Shown here: positions 17,135 through 26,488 of the stretch, piece by piece
Numbering within the stretch: position 1 is the first letter of the stretch
How the letters are laid out: every line of letters begins with the position of its first letter
DNA from: Dechloromonas denitrificans
GTDB taxonomy: Bacteria; Pseudomonadota; Gammaproteobacteria; Burkholderiales; Rhodocyclaceae
Reading direction: 5' to 3'
Assembly (NCBI RefSeq): GCF_001551835.1
Contig: NZ_LODL01000019.1
Span: 237,859 to 301,858 of the forward strand
DNA length: 64,000 bases
Made by a program: the position numbers and the translations under genes
The notes under the pieces: generated by a model
What the model was told of the DNA's origin: nothing
The model's database searches: none
The model's input: only the letters and a program-made list of their open reading frames with translations

Positions 17135-18757
17135 ATGTTCAAGAACCTGAAAATCGGCGTCCGCCTCGGCCTTGGCTTCGGCTTTGTGCTGACCCTGTTG
17201 ATCGTCATCGCCACCATCTCCTTCCTGCGCATCGGCAGCCTCAACGACGAGATTCACGATCTGGTCGAGGACAAGTTCCCAAAGACAGTCCTGGCCAATG
17301 ACATTATCGATCAGGTCAACCTGGTTGCCCGCGCCCTGCGCAACGCCATCATGCTCAGCAAACCGGAGGAAGCACAGGCCCAACTCGACCGTATTCCGGA
17401 ATCCAGCAAGATCATCAGTGACCGCCTCGACAAGTTGGACAAGAGCGTAACCTCCAACGAAGGCCGGCGCTTCCTGGCCAGCGTCGGTGAAGCCCGCAAG
17501 GCCTATGTCACCGACCTGAACAAGATCCGCGAACTGATCGCCGGCGGCAAGCGCGACGAAGCGCAGAGCATCCTGTTCGGCAGCATGCGAAAATCCCAAG
17601 GCGACTATCTGGATGCGATCACCAAATTGATCAGCTACCAGACCGATTTGATGTCCCAAAGCGGCAAATTTGCGGCCGAAGCCGCCACCAGCGCAAAAAA
17701 CCTGATCCTCGTCATGGCTGGTGCCGCCATCCTGCTGGCGCTCGCCTTCGCCATCTGGGTTACCCGCTCAATCACCGTCCCTATCAACCGCGCCGTCGAA
17801 GCGGCCGGCCGTTTGGCTGAGGGCGACCTGACGGTCAAGCTGGATTCGGACAGCAAGGATGAAGTCGGTCACCTGATGAATGCCATGCAGAACATGATCG
17901 GCCGACTGACGCAGATCATCGGTGAAGTGCGCACCGCCGCCGACAACCTGACCAATGCCGCCGGCCAGGTCTCGGCCACCGCCCAGTCGCTGTCGCAATC
18001 CTCCAGCGAACAGGCGGCCTCGGTCGAGGAAACCACTTCCTCGATGGAGCAGATGACCGCATCCATTTCCCAGAACACCGAGAATGCCCGTGTTACCGAC
18101 GGCATGGCCGCCAAGGCCGCGACCGAAGCCGCCGAGGGCGGCGCTGCGGTCAGCAAGACGGTTGATGACATGAAGAGCATCGCCAGCAAGATTGGCATCA
18201 TCGACGACATCGCCTACCAGACCAACCTGCTGGCCCTCAATGCGGCCATCGAAGCGGCCCGCGCCGGCGATCATGGCAAGGGCTTCGCCGTGGTCGCCGC
18301 CGAGGTCCGCAAACTGGCCGAGCGTTCGCAGGTCGCTGCTCAGGAAATCGGCGATCTCGCCTCTTCCTCGGTCAAGCAGGCCGAACGCGCCGGCACCCTG
18401 CTCACCGAGATGGTGCCGACCATCCGCAAGACGTCCGACCTGGTCCAGGAAATCGCCTCGGCCTCGTCCGAGCAGTCGAGCGGTGTCGCCCAGATCAACG
18501 GCGCCATGGGCCAGCTGAACCAGGCCACGCAGCAGAATGCCTCGGCTTCCGAGGAACTGGCGGCGACCGCCGAGGAACTTGGCTCTCAGGCCGAGCAGTT
18601 GCAGCAGACGATGACCTTCTTCCGCCTCGATGACAGTGGCCGCAACACGGCCCGCAGCTTCGCCCAGCCGGCCGCCCGCACGACCGGCAGCAAGCCGCGT
18701 CCCGCGACGCGTAGCACTGCAGTCCAGATCAACGACGGCGACTTCGAGCGTTATTGA
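17135..18757 (+). CDS. methyl-accepting chemotaxis protein with 4-helix-bundle sensor
   Basis: A 540-residue classical transmembrane chemoreceptor: TM1 about 12-31, periplasmic helical domain about 32-190 (4HB_MCP type), TM2 about 191-212, HAMP (TRSITVPINRAVEAAGRLAEGDLTVKL), methylation helices and the tip [39 protein letters not shown]. It ends in FERY without a NWETF-type CheR tether. It is separated from cheA by 13 bases. The ligand cannot be predicted. Confidence 0.92.
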   Translation: MFKNLKIGVRLGLGFGFVLTLLIVIATISFLRIGSLNDEIHDLVEDKFPKTVLANDIIDQVNLVARALRNAIMLSKPEEAQAQLDRIPESSKIISDRLDKLDKSVTSNEGRRFLASVGEARKAYVTDLNKIRELIAGGKRDEAQSILFGSMRKSQGDYLDAITKLISYQTDLMSQSGKFAAEAATSAKNLILVMAGAAILLALAFAIWVTRSITVPINRAVEAAGRLAEGDLTVKLDSDSKDEVGHLMNAMQNMIGRLTQIIGEVRTAADNLTNAAGQVSATAQSLSQSSSEQAASVEETTSSMEQMTASISQNTENARVTDGMAAKAATEAAEGGAAVSKTVDDMKSIASKIGIIDDIAYQTNLLALNAAIEAARAGDHGKGFAVVAAEVRKLAERSQVAAQEIGDLASSSVKQAERAGTLLTEMVPTIRKTSDLVQEIASASSEQSSGVAQINGAMGQLNQATQQNASASEELAATAEELGSQAEQLQQTMTFFRLDDSGRNTARSFAQPAARTTGSKPRPATRSTAVQINDGDFERY

Positions 18758-18832
18758 GCCAGGAACATGCGATGATTCGTGCCCCCCGGAACCCGCCGGA
18801 CCGCCGCTCAGGGTTCCAGCATCGACCAAGCC

Positions 18833-19426
18833 ATGGACTATAGCCAGCTACCCACCCAGGAAATCGAACGCCTGGCCCGCGTGATCCACCCGGGAGCCTG
18901 GGCGCTTGAGCCGGAACGGCCACTGGCCACGCTGCTTGGCTCCTGCGTCGCGGTCTGCCTGTTCGACCCGCAGGCGCGGGTCGGCGGACTGAACCACTTC
19001 ATGCTGCCGAGCATCCGCCGCGGCAGCAACGACGACGTCGATTCCCTGCTCTCCGGTTCCTACGCCATGGAAGCGCTGCTCAATGCCCTGCTCCAGCGCG
19101 GTGCGAAAAAGGCCAGGTTGCAGGCCAAGGCCTTCGGCGGCGGCACGATCATCAATACGGCCGGACCGTCGATGAGCATCGGTCTGCGCAATGCCGAGTT
19201 CACCAAGGAATGGCTGGCGCGCGAGGAAATTCCGCTGCTCGCCTCCGACTTTCTCGGCCCCTGGTCGCGCAAGGTACTGTTTCTGCCGGCCAGCGGCGAT
19301 GCCTTTTGTCGGCGCATGGTAACCAACATGGCCACCGCCGAAACGATCGCCCGCGAGGAACAAAGCTACGCCGCGACGCTGGCACAGAAACCGAAAACCA
19401 CCGACAAGAAAATAGAGTTGTTCTGA
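18833..19426 (+). CDS. cheD: chemoreceptor glutamine deamidase CheD (first copy)
   Basis: CheD deamidates glutamines in chemoreceptors and can act with CheC-type phosphatases. The catalytic Cys is in LLGSCVAVCLFD, the His in LNHFMLP, and the conserved FGGG is present. I choose ATG 18833 (MDYSQLPTQEIERL) by family length; an in-frame GTG at 18779 would add 18 residues. A separate short frame (18772-18843) overlaps this start and could act as a leader. The C-terminus is KKIELF, shared with the receptor at 13292. The stop overlaps cheR (TGATG). Confidence 0.88.
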   Translation: MDYSQLPTQEIERLARVIHPGAWALEPERPLATLLGSCVAVCLFDPQARVGGLNHFMLPSIRRGSNDDVDSLLSGSYAMEALLNALLQRGAKKARLQAKAFGGGTIINTAGPSMSIGLRNAEFTKEWLAREEIPLLASDFLGPWSRKVLFLPASGDAFCRRMVTNMATAETIAREEQSYAATLAQKPKTTDKKIELF

Positions 19427-20238
19427 TGGCCGAACCCAGTCCCATCACCGATCAGGAATTCGCCCTCTTCCAGCGGCTGATCTACAAGATTGCCGGCATC
19501 AGTCTGAGCGATGCCAAGAAAGTCTTGCTCGTCGGGCGCCTGACGCGCCGGCTCAAGGCGTACGAACTGAGCAGTTTCAGCCAGTACTACCGCATGCTGG
19601 CCACCGGCGAGCATGCCGAAGAAATGCAGACCATGGTCGACCTGCTGACCACCAACGAAACCTATTTTTTTCGCGAACCCAAGCACTTCGACTTCCTGCG
19701 CGACGAAATCATCCGCAAACGGAAGAGCCCGGCGCCCTTCCGCGTCTGGAGCGCGGCCTGTTCGAGCGGCGAAGAGGTCTACACGCTGGCCATGGTACTG
19801 GCCGAGAATCTGCCGAACACCCCATGGGAAGTCGTCGGTTCGGACATCAGCACCCAGGTCCTGGCCAAGGCGGCGACCGGACATTATTCCGTCGCCCGCA
19901 CCGAAGGCATTCCGCCCGGCTACATGAGCAAGTACTGCCTGAAAGGCGTCCGCTCGCATGCCGGCACCTTCCTCGTGGCACCGGAACTGCGCAAGAAAAC
20001 GAATTTTTACCAGATCAACCTGATGAATCCGGTCGATGCCGAAATCGGCGAGTTCGAGGTGATTTTTCTGCGCAATGTGATGATCTATTTCGATCCGCCG
20101 ACGAAAGCGAAAGTGGTGCACAATCTGCTGCCCCGCCTGAAGTCCGGCGGCCACCTGATCATCGGCCATTCAGAAACGCTCAATGGCATCACCGACCGGG
20201 TCGATGCGGTTCTCCCGACCATTTATCGCAAACCATGA
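19426..20238 (+). CDS. cheR: chemoreceptor methyltransferase CheR
   Basis: A 270-residue S-adenosylmethionine-dependent glutamate methyltransferase for chemoreceptors. It has the N-terminal helical domain (GISLSDAKKVLLVGRLTRRL), the conserved TTNETYFFREPKHF block, the SAM motif VWSAACSSGEEVYTLAM and IFLRNVMIYF. The ATG at 19426 overlaps the cheD stop, and its own stop overlaps the second cheD (ATGA at 20235). The frame is open further upstream, but that region is the end of cheD. Confidence 0.93.
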   Translation: MAEPSPITDQEFALFQRLIYKIAGISLSDAKKVLLVGRLTRRLKAYELSSFSQYYRMLATGEHAEEMQTMVDLLTTNETYFFREPKHFDFLRDEIIRKRKSPAPFRVWSAACSSGEEVYTLAMVLAENLPNTPWEVVGSDISTQVLAKAATGHYSVARTEGIPPGYMSKYCLKGVRSHAGTFLVAPELRKKTNFYQINLMNPVDAEIGEFEVIFLRNVMIYFDPPTKAKVVHNLLPRLKSGGHLIIGHSETLNGITDRVDAVLPTIYRKP

Positions 20239-20747
20239 ACACCGCAGCCCAGGATATCGACGAGATCTTTCTCAACCCCGGCGAGTTTCACTTTGGCCAT
20301 GGCAATACACGCATCTCGACCCTGCTCGGCTCCTGCGTTTCGATTACCCTGTGGCACCCGCGCCGGCGCATCGGCGGCATGTGCCACTACATGCTGACGG
20401 AACGGAAACGATCCGCCAACACGCCTCTGGACGGCCGTTTCGGCAGCGAGGCGTTCGAGCTTTTCCTGCAGCACGTCGAAGCGGCCGGCACCCGTCCTGG
20501 CGAATATCAGGCCAAGCTGTTCGGTGGCGGCAACATGCTGAGCGGCCCTTCCGGCGGTCAACTGGAGATTGGCCCCCGAAATGTCGCACACGGGCGGCAA
20601 CTGCTGGCGTCGCGCCATATCGCGCTGCTCGCCGAACACGTCGGCGGCAGCGGCCGGCGCAAACTTCATTTCGATGTCTGGAGCGGCGATGTCTGGCTGG
20701 CCTTTCCCGATGGTTCGGACGCTCAGATAAAGACTGCCCATGGCTGA
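20235..20747 (+). CDS. cheD: chemoreceptor glutamine deamidase CheD (second copy)
   Basis: A 170-residue CheD of a different subtype from the one 800 bases upstream. It starts with [19 protein letters not shown], then the catalytic Cys in [12 protein letters not shown], His in MCHYML and the FGGGNML block. It has no IELF tail. It overlaps cheR by four bases at its start and cheB by eight at its end. Two distinct CheD proteins in one operon suggest they serve different receptors or that one has a regulatory role. Confidence 0.9.
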   Translation: MNTAAQDIDEIFLNPGEFHFGHGNTRISTLLGSCVSITLWHPRRRIGGMCHYMLTERKRSANTPLDGRFGSEAFELFLQHVEAAGTRPGEYQAKLFGGGNMLSGPSGGQLEIGPRNVAHGRQLLASRHIALLAEHVGGSGRRKLHFDVWSGDVWLAFPDGSDAQIKTAHG

Positions 20748-21819
20748 CAACATCAAGGTAATGATCGTGGACGACTCGGCCCTGGTGCGCCAGGTCGTCG
20801 CGCAGGCGCTGACCAGCGCCCCCGGCATCGAAGTGATCGGCACGGCATCGGACCCGCTCTTTGCGTTGCAGAAAATGAAGGCGCAGTGGCCCGACGTGCT
20901 GGTCATCGATATCGAAATGCCGCGCATGGACGGCATCTCCTTCCTGAAGAAAATCATGGCCGAGCGGCCGACGCCGGTCGTCGTCTGCTCCTCGCTCGCC
21001 GAAAAGGGCGCCCAGGCAAGCTTCGAGGCGCTGGGAGCCGGTGCCGTCTCGATCATCACCAAACCCAAGCTCGGGCTGAAGAGCTTTCTCGAAGACTCCT
21101 CGAACGACATCGTGCAAGCCGTGCGTAGTGCAGCGCGAGCCAACATGCAGGCCTTGCGCAGCACCAGCAGCCCGCCCCTCAATCGCCCCAAGCTGTCGGC
21201 CGACGTCATGCTCAGCGCCAGTGGCAACCGGGCGCTGGAGCGGACCACCGACCAGGTAGTGGCCATCGGCACCTCGACTGGCGGCACGCAGGCCCTCGAA
21301 GCGGTGCTGACCAAGCTGCCGGCCACCGCGCTGGGTATCGTCATCGTCCAGCACATGCCGGAAAAATTCACTGCGATGTTTGCCGAACGTTTGCACAACC
21401 TTTGCCAGATCGAGGTCCGCGAAGCAAAACACGGCGATCGCGTCATCCCGGGCCGGGCCCTGATCGCCCCTGGTGGGCGCCACATGATGCTGAAGCGCAA
21501 CGGCGCCCAGTACGTGGTCGATGTCACTGACGGACCGCTGGTCAATCGCCACAAGCCCTCGGTGGATGTCCTCTTCCGCTCGGTGGCCAAGTTTGCCGGC
21601 GCGAACGCCCTCGGCATCATCATGACCGGCATGGGTGACGATGGCGCGCGCGGCCTGAAGGAAATGCGCGAAGCCGGGGCAAAAACCATTGCCCAGGACG
21701 AGGCAAGTTGCGTCGTCTTCGGCATGCCTAAGGAAGCGATCAAGCTCGGGGCGGCGGAGCAAATCCTGCCGCTCGAGCAAATCCCGGCAGCAATTGTCAG
21801 CTACGGCAGAGGACTCTGA
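20740..21819 (+). CDS. cheB: protein-glutamate methylesterase CheB
   Basis: A 359-residue receptor methylesterase. An N-terminal receiver (Asp57 in [11 protein letters not shown]) is joined by a linker to the esterase domain with the Ser nucleophile in [10 protein letters not shown] (Ser179), His in IVQHMPEKF and Asp in [11 protein letters not shown]. It opposes CheR during adaptation and is activated by CheA phosphotransfer. It overlaps the second cheD, and 14 bases separate it from the HDOD gene. Confidence 0.94.
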   Translation: MADNIKVMIVDDSALVRQVVAQALTSAPGIEVIGTASDPLFALQKMKAQWPDVLVIDIEMPRMDGISFLKKIMAERPTPVVVCSSLAEKGAQASFEALGAGAVSIITKPKLGLKSFLEDSSNDIVQAVRSAARANMQALRSTSSPPLNRPKLSADVMLSASGNRALERTTDQVVAIGTSTGGTQALEAVLTKLPATALGIVIVQHMPEKFTAMFAERLHNLCQIEVREAKHGDRVIPGRALIAPGGRHMMLKRNGAQYVVDVTDGPLVNRHKPSVDVLFRSVAKFAGANALGIIMTGMGDDGARGLKEMREAGAKTIAQDEASCVVFGMPKEAIKLGAAEQILPLEQIPAAIVSYGRGL

Positions 21820-21833
21820 GAAAGGTAAGCCCG

Positions 21834-22670
21834 ATGGATGTTCAGACTGTGCTGGAGACAATTGCGGCCGATGCCGCCCGCGGTGAAATGGTCTTTCCGA
21901 CCCACGCCCGGATCGCGCTGCGCGTTCAGCGCGCACTGGACGACCCTGACTGTTCAGTCGACCAGTTGAGCAAGCTGATCTCGGCCGAACCGATACTGTC
22001 GGCCAAGGTGGTAGGCATCGCCAACTCGGTGGCCTACAACCCTTCCGGCCGGGCCATCAGCGACGTGCGCAGCGCCGTTTCCCGTCTCGGCTTCAATACA
22101 TTGCGCTCGCTGGTCAGCGCGGTGATCATCCGCCAGATGCAGGAAATGTCACCGTCTTCGGAACACCGGGCGCTGGCCGGTCGTCTCTGGGAACACACCG
22201 CCCATGTCGCCGCGCTGGCCCGGGTGATTGCCCGCCGCGTCACCCAGCAGGACCCGGAGGCCGCCTTCTTCGCCGGCATTGTCCATGAAGTCGGCGGTTT
22301 CTATCTGATTGCCCGGGCGGCAGATTTTCCGGGCTTGCTCGACAGCAACCTTGAGCAATGGTCCGGCACAGGCGAAGCCGAGGTCGGGCGCAAAGTCTTG
22401 CAGGCCTTGGGCGTCCCGGCCAACATTCTTGGCGCCATCGAAAAGCTGTGGGATGGCTACCTGGCGATGCCCGCCACCTCACTCGGTGACACGCTGCTGC
22501 TCGCCGACCAGCTCGCGCCCTGCGAAAGTCCGCTGGCCGAACTGGATGGCATGAGCCGGCACGGCATGACGGCCGATATCGATCTGCTGGTCGGCCAGGA
22601 AATGCTGAGCGCCATCCTGGCCGACTCGGCCGAAGAAGTCGATTCCCTGACTACCGCCCTGAAGAACTAG
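21834..22670 (+). CDS. HDOD domain signalling protein
   Basis: A 278-residue HDOD protein. The core has ISAEPILSAKVVGIANSVAYNPSG and HVAALARVIARRVTQQDPEAAFFAGIVHEVGGFY, a degenerate HD-type fold without the His-Asp metal pair of active phosphohydrolases. Such proteins act as signalling scaffolds, often next to chemotaxis or c-di-GMP genes. It appears to be the last gene of the operon; no clear intrinsic terminator was found just after it. Confidence 0.85.
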   Translation: MDVQTVLETIAADAARGEMVFPTHARIALRVQRALDDPDCSVDQLSKLISAEPILSAKVVGIANSVAYNPSGRAISDVRSAVSRLGFNTLRSLVSAVIIRQMQEMSPSSEHRALAGRLWEHTAHVAALARVIARRVTQQDPEAAFFAGIVHEVGGFYLIARAADFPGLLDSNLEQWSGTGEAEVGRKVLQALGVPANILGAIEKLWDGYLAMPATSLGDTLLLADQLAPCESPLAELDGMSRHGMTADIDLLVGQEMLSAILADSAEEVDSLTTALKN

Positions 22671-22856
22671 TGCTGGCCGGGCGGTAGCGGCGGCGCTGCT
22701 GCTCACTGCCGGTTTTTCTTCCAGGCCGGGCGGAAGCGATCAGCCGATACGCGCTATGATTTCCGGAGTAGGCATGGCAGCGGCAACGCAGGCATATCGC
22801 TTTGCTCTAGCTGCTTGCGGCCATCAAGTTCCAAACAATCGCCATAATGAGGAAAC

Positions 22857-24005
22857 ATGAGGCTGAGACTCCCGCTTTGGCTGCTCGTAGCATCCTTTTT
22901 TCTGCCGGCGGCAACGCCGGCCGCCGATTTCGGCAGCAAAGATGGGCCGGAACCGGCCAATATCGACCAAATCAGCAGATTTCTGCGCAAGGATCCTTAC
23001 GATCTGGAATTGCTGATCAGCTTCGGCACCTCCAAAGGCGGCTCGGCTGGCCATCTCGCCCTGGCCATCCGGGATGGCGTTCCGGGCGACGACTTGGTCT
23101 ATTCAGCCAACTTCTATGCCGATCGCACCGACAAACATGCGACTGGCTTCTACACCAAAGACCTGATGGTCGGCATTCCGAAAAAGGAATACCTGTTCAA
23201 GACAACCTCCTCGCTCGATGACACGGCATCGTTCGGACTCGATTTTGGCGAAATCTACAAACGTTCGGTCATCGGCGTTCGCGTCTACGGCGTACCGGCC
23301 AACGAGAAGGAAGCCTTGGTCGCCTACTTCAATCGCATCAACGACGACTATCACCAACAGTCCAGCAACACCGAATATCACGACCGGGAAATCAAGTACG
23401 ACTACATGCACCTCAACTGTGCCAAGACCATCGGCGTTGCCTTCAAGTTCGGCGCCGGTTACCAGGATCTGGAAATCAGCGGCGTAAGACTCTTCTCCCG
23501 AGTCCGGGTCGTTGCGGCAGCCAATGCCAATATCCCCACCGAAATGGCGATGAAACTGATTGAAGAATGGCACAAACGCGGCTTTGGCATGGACGTAGTG
23601 CTTTACAAGAAATACGGTGCCTCGACCTACATCGACCCGCACGAGGAGGAACAGGTGATGTTCAAGGACCTGCCCAACCGATTTCCCTCGGTGCTGTCCC
23701 GCGATTTCCGCCGGGAACAGGGCGCGTACGAGGATTTCGACAATCTCTACGCGATGTACCTGCTCTATAACATGGGCAAATACAGCGTGCTCCTGAACGA
23801 GCGGACCAAGCTGCTGGCGACCGAGAAAAGCAAGAACCCGATGCCCTATCCAGGCGCCGCCGAACTAGCCAAACGCAGCGCCAAGTCGGACAGCGCCAAG
23901 TATCGCCGGCACCTGCTGTTCAAGCCCAAGGGCACAAGAATCGGCGAGACTGCGGACAACACGCACCTCTACAACTTCAGCGAAAGCGACAAGCGCGCCC
24001 CCTGA
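22857..24005 (+). CDS. exported protein of unknown family, possibly permuted NlpC/P60-like
   Basis: A 382-residue protein with a signal peptide (cleavage near ATPAA, residue 22), so probably periplasmic or outer-membrane associated. I do not recognise a named family. The segment GGSAGHLALAIRDG followed about 140 residues later by YMHLNCAKTIG gives a His-before-Cys order, as in circularly permuted papain-like (NlpC/P60) folds where His and Cys form the active site; a DUF4105-like 'NC' motif is an alternative reading. A charged C-terminus follows. It stands alone, before the CREST-family gene. Confidence 0.6.
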   Translation: MRLRLPLWLLVASFFLPAATPAADFGSKDGPEPANIDQISRFLRKDPYDLELLISFGTSKGGSAGHLALAIRDGVPGDDLVYSANFYADRTDKHATGFYTKDLMVGIPKKEYLFKTTSSLDDTASFGLDFGEIYKRSVIGVRVYGVPANEKEALVAYFNRINDDYHQQSSNTEYHDREIKYDYMHLNCAKTIGVAFKFGAGYQDLEISGVRLFSRVRVVAAANANIPTEMAMKLIEEWHKRGFGMDVVLYKKYGASTYIDPHEEEQVMFKDLPNRFPSVLSRDFRREQGAYEDFDNLYAMYLLYNMGKYSVLLNERTKLLATEKSKNPMPYPGAAELAKRSAKSDSAKYRRHLLFKPKGTRIGETADNTHLYNFSESDKRAP

Positions 24006-24027
24006 AAATCACGCCAACCCTGCCGCC

Positions 24028-24789
24028 GTGAAACCCGCTTTTGCCTTCCTGCCAGCCCTCGTCACGCTCCTCAGCCTGGGCGCCCTGATTGCTCACGGCC
24101 CAATCGCGCAACCGGCGAACTATCACGCCTTTGCCGACCCCGACCATCTGCTGGGCATACCCAACGCCAGCGACGTGCTTTCCAACCTTGGGTTTGCCAT
24201 CGTTGGCCTGTGGGGAATAGTCAAACTCTGGCCGCAGCGTCATCACGCCCGCCTCCAGCCGGCAAGACCGGGCTATGCCCTGTTCCTGGTCGGCCTGACG
24301 CTGACGGCACTCGGTTCGGGCTACTACCACCTCGCGCCGGACAATGCGCGGCTGATCTGGGATCGCCTGCCGATTGCGCTGGCCTGCGCCGGCCTGCTGG
24401 CCGGGGTGTGGAGCGAAACCGCGCTGCCCAGGAAGCATGTTCCCGCGGCAACCGCGCTGCTTGCCTTGTACTCATTGGCCAGCGTGTTCTGGTGGTCTTT
24501 CACCGAGCAGCAAGGGCATGGCGACCTGCGCCCCTACCTCCTGCTGCAAATTCTGCCGATCATGCTGATCCCGCTGTGGCAGACGATCTACCGCTCGGCG
24601 ACCGCCGATCGCCTGGCCTTTGCCGCGGCCCTGCTGCTCTATGTCTTCGCCAAGCTGGCCGAAATCTATGATCTAGCGCTCTACACCACGACAGACATGC
24701 TGATCAGCGGCCATACGCTGAAGCATCTGCTCGCCACCGCCGCTGCGGCCGTACTGGTCGGCCGGCTTATCAAAAGAACCCGGGCCTAA
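24028..24789 (+). CDS. alkaline-ceramidase-like membrane protein (CREST superfamily)
   Basis: A 253-residue protein with about seven membrane segments. The conserved polar residues of the CREST hydrolases (alkaline ceramidase, PAQR, Per1) are in place: SDVLSNLGF, SGYYHLAPDNARLIWDRLP and SGHTLKHLLA, which supply the Ser, Asp and three His around a putative zinc. Bacterial members are not characterised well; an amide hydrolase acting on a membrane lipid is the likely activity. The start is GTG 24028, 22 bases after the preceding gene. Confidence 0.75.
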   Translation: MKPAFAFLPALVTLLSLGALIAHGPIAQPANYHAFADPDHLLGIPNASDVLSNLGFAIVGLWGIVKLWPQRHHARLQPARPGYALFLVGLTLTALGSGYYHLAPDNARLIWDRLPIALACAGLLAGVWSETALPRKHVPAATALLALYSLASVFWWSFTEQQGHGDLRPYLLLQILPIMLIPLWQTIYRSATADRLAFAAALLLYVFAKLAEIYDLALYTTTDMLISGHTLKHLLATAAAAVLVGRLIKRTRA

Positions 24790-24832
24790 GCCGGCCGCAG
24801 GCCAAGACACAACGGCGGGTGTGATGGCTAGC

Positions 24833-26341
24833 CTAGAAAAATGTCACCCCCTGGGCGAGCGGCAATTCCCGGGAATAGTTGATGGTATTGGTCGCCCGCC
24901 GCATATAGGATTTCCAGGCATCGGAGCCTGCCTCACGGCCGCCGCCGCTCGCCTTTTCGCCGCCGAAGGCACCACCGATCTCTGCCCCCGAGGTGCCAAT
25001 ATTGACGTTGGCGATACCGCAGTCACTACCGCAGGCCGACAGAAACAGCTCCATTTCGCGCAGATCACTGGTGAAAATCGCCGAGGCAAGGCCTTGCGGA
25101 ACGGCGTTGTGCAGTTCGATGGCAGCGACAAGTTCGCGATAGGTCATGACATACAGAATCGGGGCGAAGGTTTCCTGACTGACGAGCGATGTTTGGCGCG
25201 GCATTTCGACCAAGGCCGGGCGAACGTAGAAGCCGCCGACGGCTCCCTGCACCGAAACGCTTTCGCCGCCATGGATCCTGCCGCCGTCGGCACTGGCGGC
25301 AAGCAGCGCCGATTGGTGGGCGGCGAAGGCGGCGGCGTCGATCAGCGGGCCGATCAGCACCCCATCGCGGCGCGGATCGCCAACCACCAGGCTGGCATAG
25401 GCGTGGACCAGGCGGGGCAACAGGACAGGCGCAACCGACTCATGGACGAAGAGCCGGCGCAACGAAGTGCAGCGCTGCCCGGCGGTGCCGGCGGCGGCGA
25501 ACACGATGGCACGCAGGGCCAGATCGAGATCGGCAGTGGGCGTCACGATCATGCCGTTATTGCCGCCCAGTTCAAGCAGGCAACGCCCGAAGCGAGCCGC
25601 CACCCGGGGGGCGACGGCGCGCCCCATGGCGCTGGAGCCGGTGGCGGAGAGCAGCGCCACCTCGGGATTGTCGGTCAGGGCGGTGCCGACGGCGCTGCCG
25701 CCAGGCAGCACGGCCGATAATCCGGCCGGCGCTTCCGGCAGCTCGTCAGCGACGGTGGCCAGCAGCGCGTGGCAGGCGAGCGCGGTCAGCGGCGTTTTTT
25801 CCGATGGCTTCCAGACCACCGCATCGCCGCAGACCAGGGCCAGCGCCGTATTCCAGGCCCAGACCGCGACCGGAAAATTGAAGGCGGTGATCACCCCGCA
25901 AACGCCCAGGGGATGCCAGGTTTCCATCAGGCGGTGGCGCGGGCGTTCGGAGGCAATCGTCAGGCCGTACAACTGGCGCGACAGGCCGACGGCGAAGTCG
26001 CAAATATCGATCATTTCCTGGACTTCGCCCAAGGCCTCGGTGCGAATTTTCCCGCTTTCGATGGTCACCAGTTCGGCCAATTCGACCTTGTGCCGGCGCA
26101 GGGCCTCGCCGAAGCGGCGCACCAGTTCGCCGCGCCGGGGGGCCGGCACCATGCGCCAGGCGAGAAAGGCGGCCTGCGCGGCAGCAACCGTCGCCTCGAC
26201 TTCGGTCGGCGTTGAACTGCGCAAGTTGGCCAGACGGGCGCCATCGATCGGCGAATGGACGGCGAGATCGCCGGCCTCCAGCGGAACGGTGTTCCCGAAA
26301 TCGGCCAGCAGCTTGCGGGCTTGAGCAGCGGTGTTTCCCAT
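24833..26341 (-). CDS. ALDH7-family aldehyde dehydrogenase (aminoadipate-semialdehyde type)
   Basis: A 502-residue NAD-dependent aldehyde dehydrogenase. Its closest pattern is ALDH7 (antiquitin / piperideine-6-carboxylate dehydrogenase): ETWHPLGVCGVITAFNFPVAVWAWN, LELGGNN with the catalytic Glu, and TAGQRCTSLRRLF with the nucleophilic Cys. The likely role is oxidation of 2-aminoadipate semialdehyde in lysine breakdown, but no lysine pathway genes are adjacent. The start at 26341 is chosen because AGGAGG precedes it; 12 more codons are open upstream. It is divergent from the DUF3553 gene. Confidence 0.85.
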   Translation of the reverse strand: MGNTAAQARKLLADFGNTVPLEAGDLAVHSPIDGARLANLRSSTPTEVEATVAAAQAAFLAWRMVPAPRRGELVRRFGEALRRHKVELAELVTIESGKIRTEALGEVQEMIDICDFAVGLSRQLYGLTIASERPRHRLMETWHPLGVCGVITAFNFPVAVWAWNTALALVCGDAVVWKPSEKTPLTALACHALLATVADELPEAPAGLSAVLPGGSAVGTALTDNPEVALLSATGSSAMGRAVAPRVAARFGRCLLELGGNNGMIVTPTADLDLALRAIVFAAAGTAGQRCTSLRRLFVHESVAPVLLPRLVHAYASLVVGDPRRDGVLIGPLIDAAAFAAHQSALLAASADGGRIHGGESVSVQGAVGGFYVRPALVEMPRQTSLVSQETFAPILYVMTYRELVAAIELHNAVPQGLASAIFTSDLREMELFLSACGSDCGIANVNIGTSGAEIGGAFGGEKASGGGREAGSDAWKSYMRRATNTINYSRELPLAQGVTFF

Positions 26342-26488
26342 GGCAGCCTCCTGATTCAGGCGAATGCAGTGCCTCAATGGCTTGTTTCATTATAGGAAAC
26401 GCTACGTGGAAGCTTGCCCGACTGGATGCGCAGTGCAGCGCACATGATAAAATTGGCCGCTTTTTTTCCGGAAACGGCGGAGAGCAGC

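Noticed and set aside
26360..26376. GG-N10-GC match upstream of the ALDH7-type gene (minus strand)
   Set aside because: The flanking bases do not fit TGGCAC/TTGC (AGGCAC, TCGC), and the -12 would be only about 20 bases from the start codon, which would leave the ribosome binding site out of the message.
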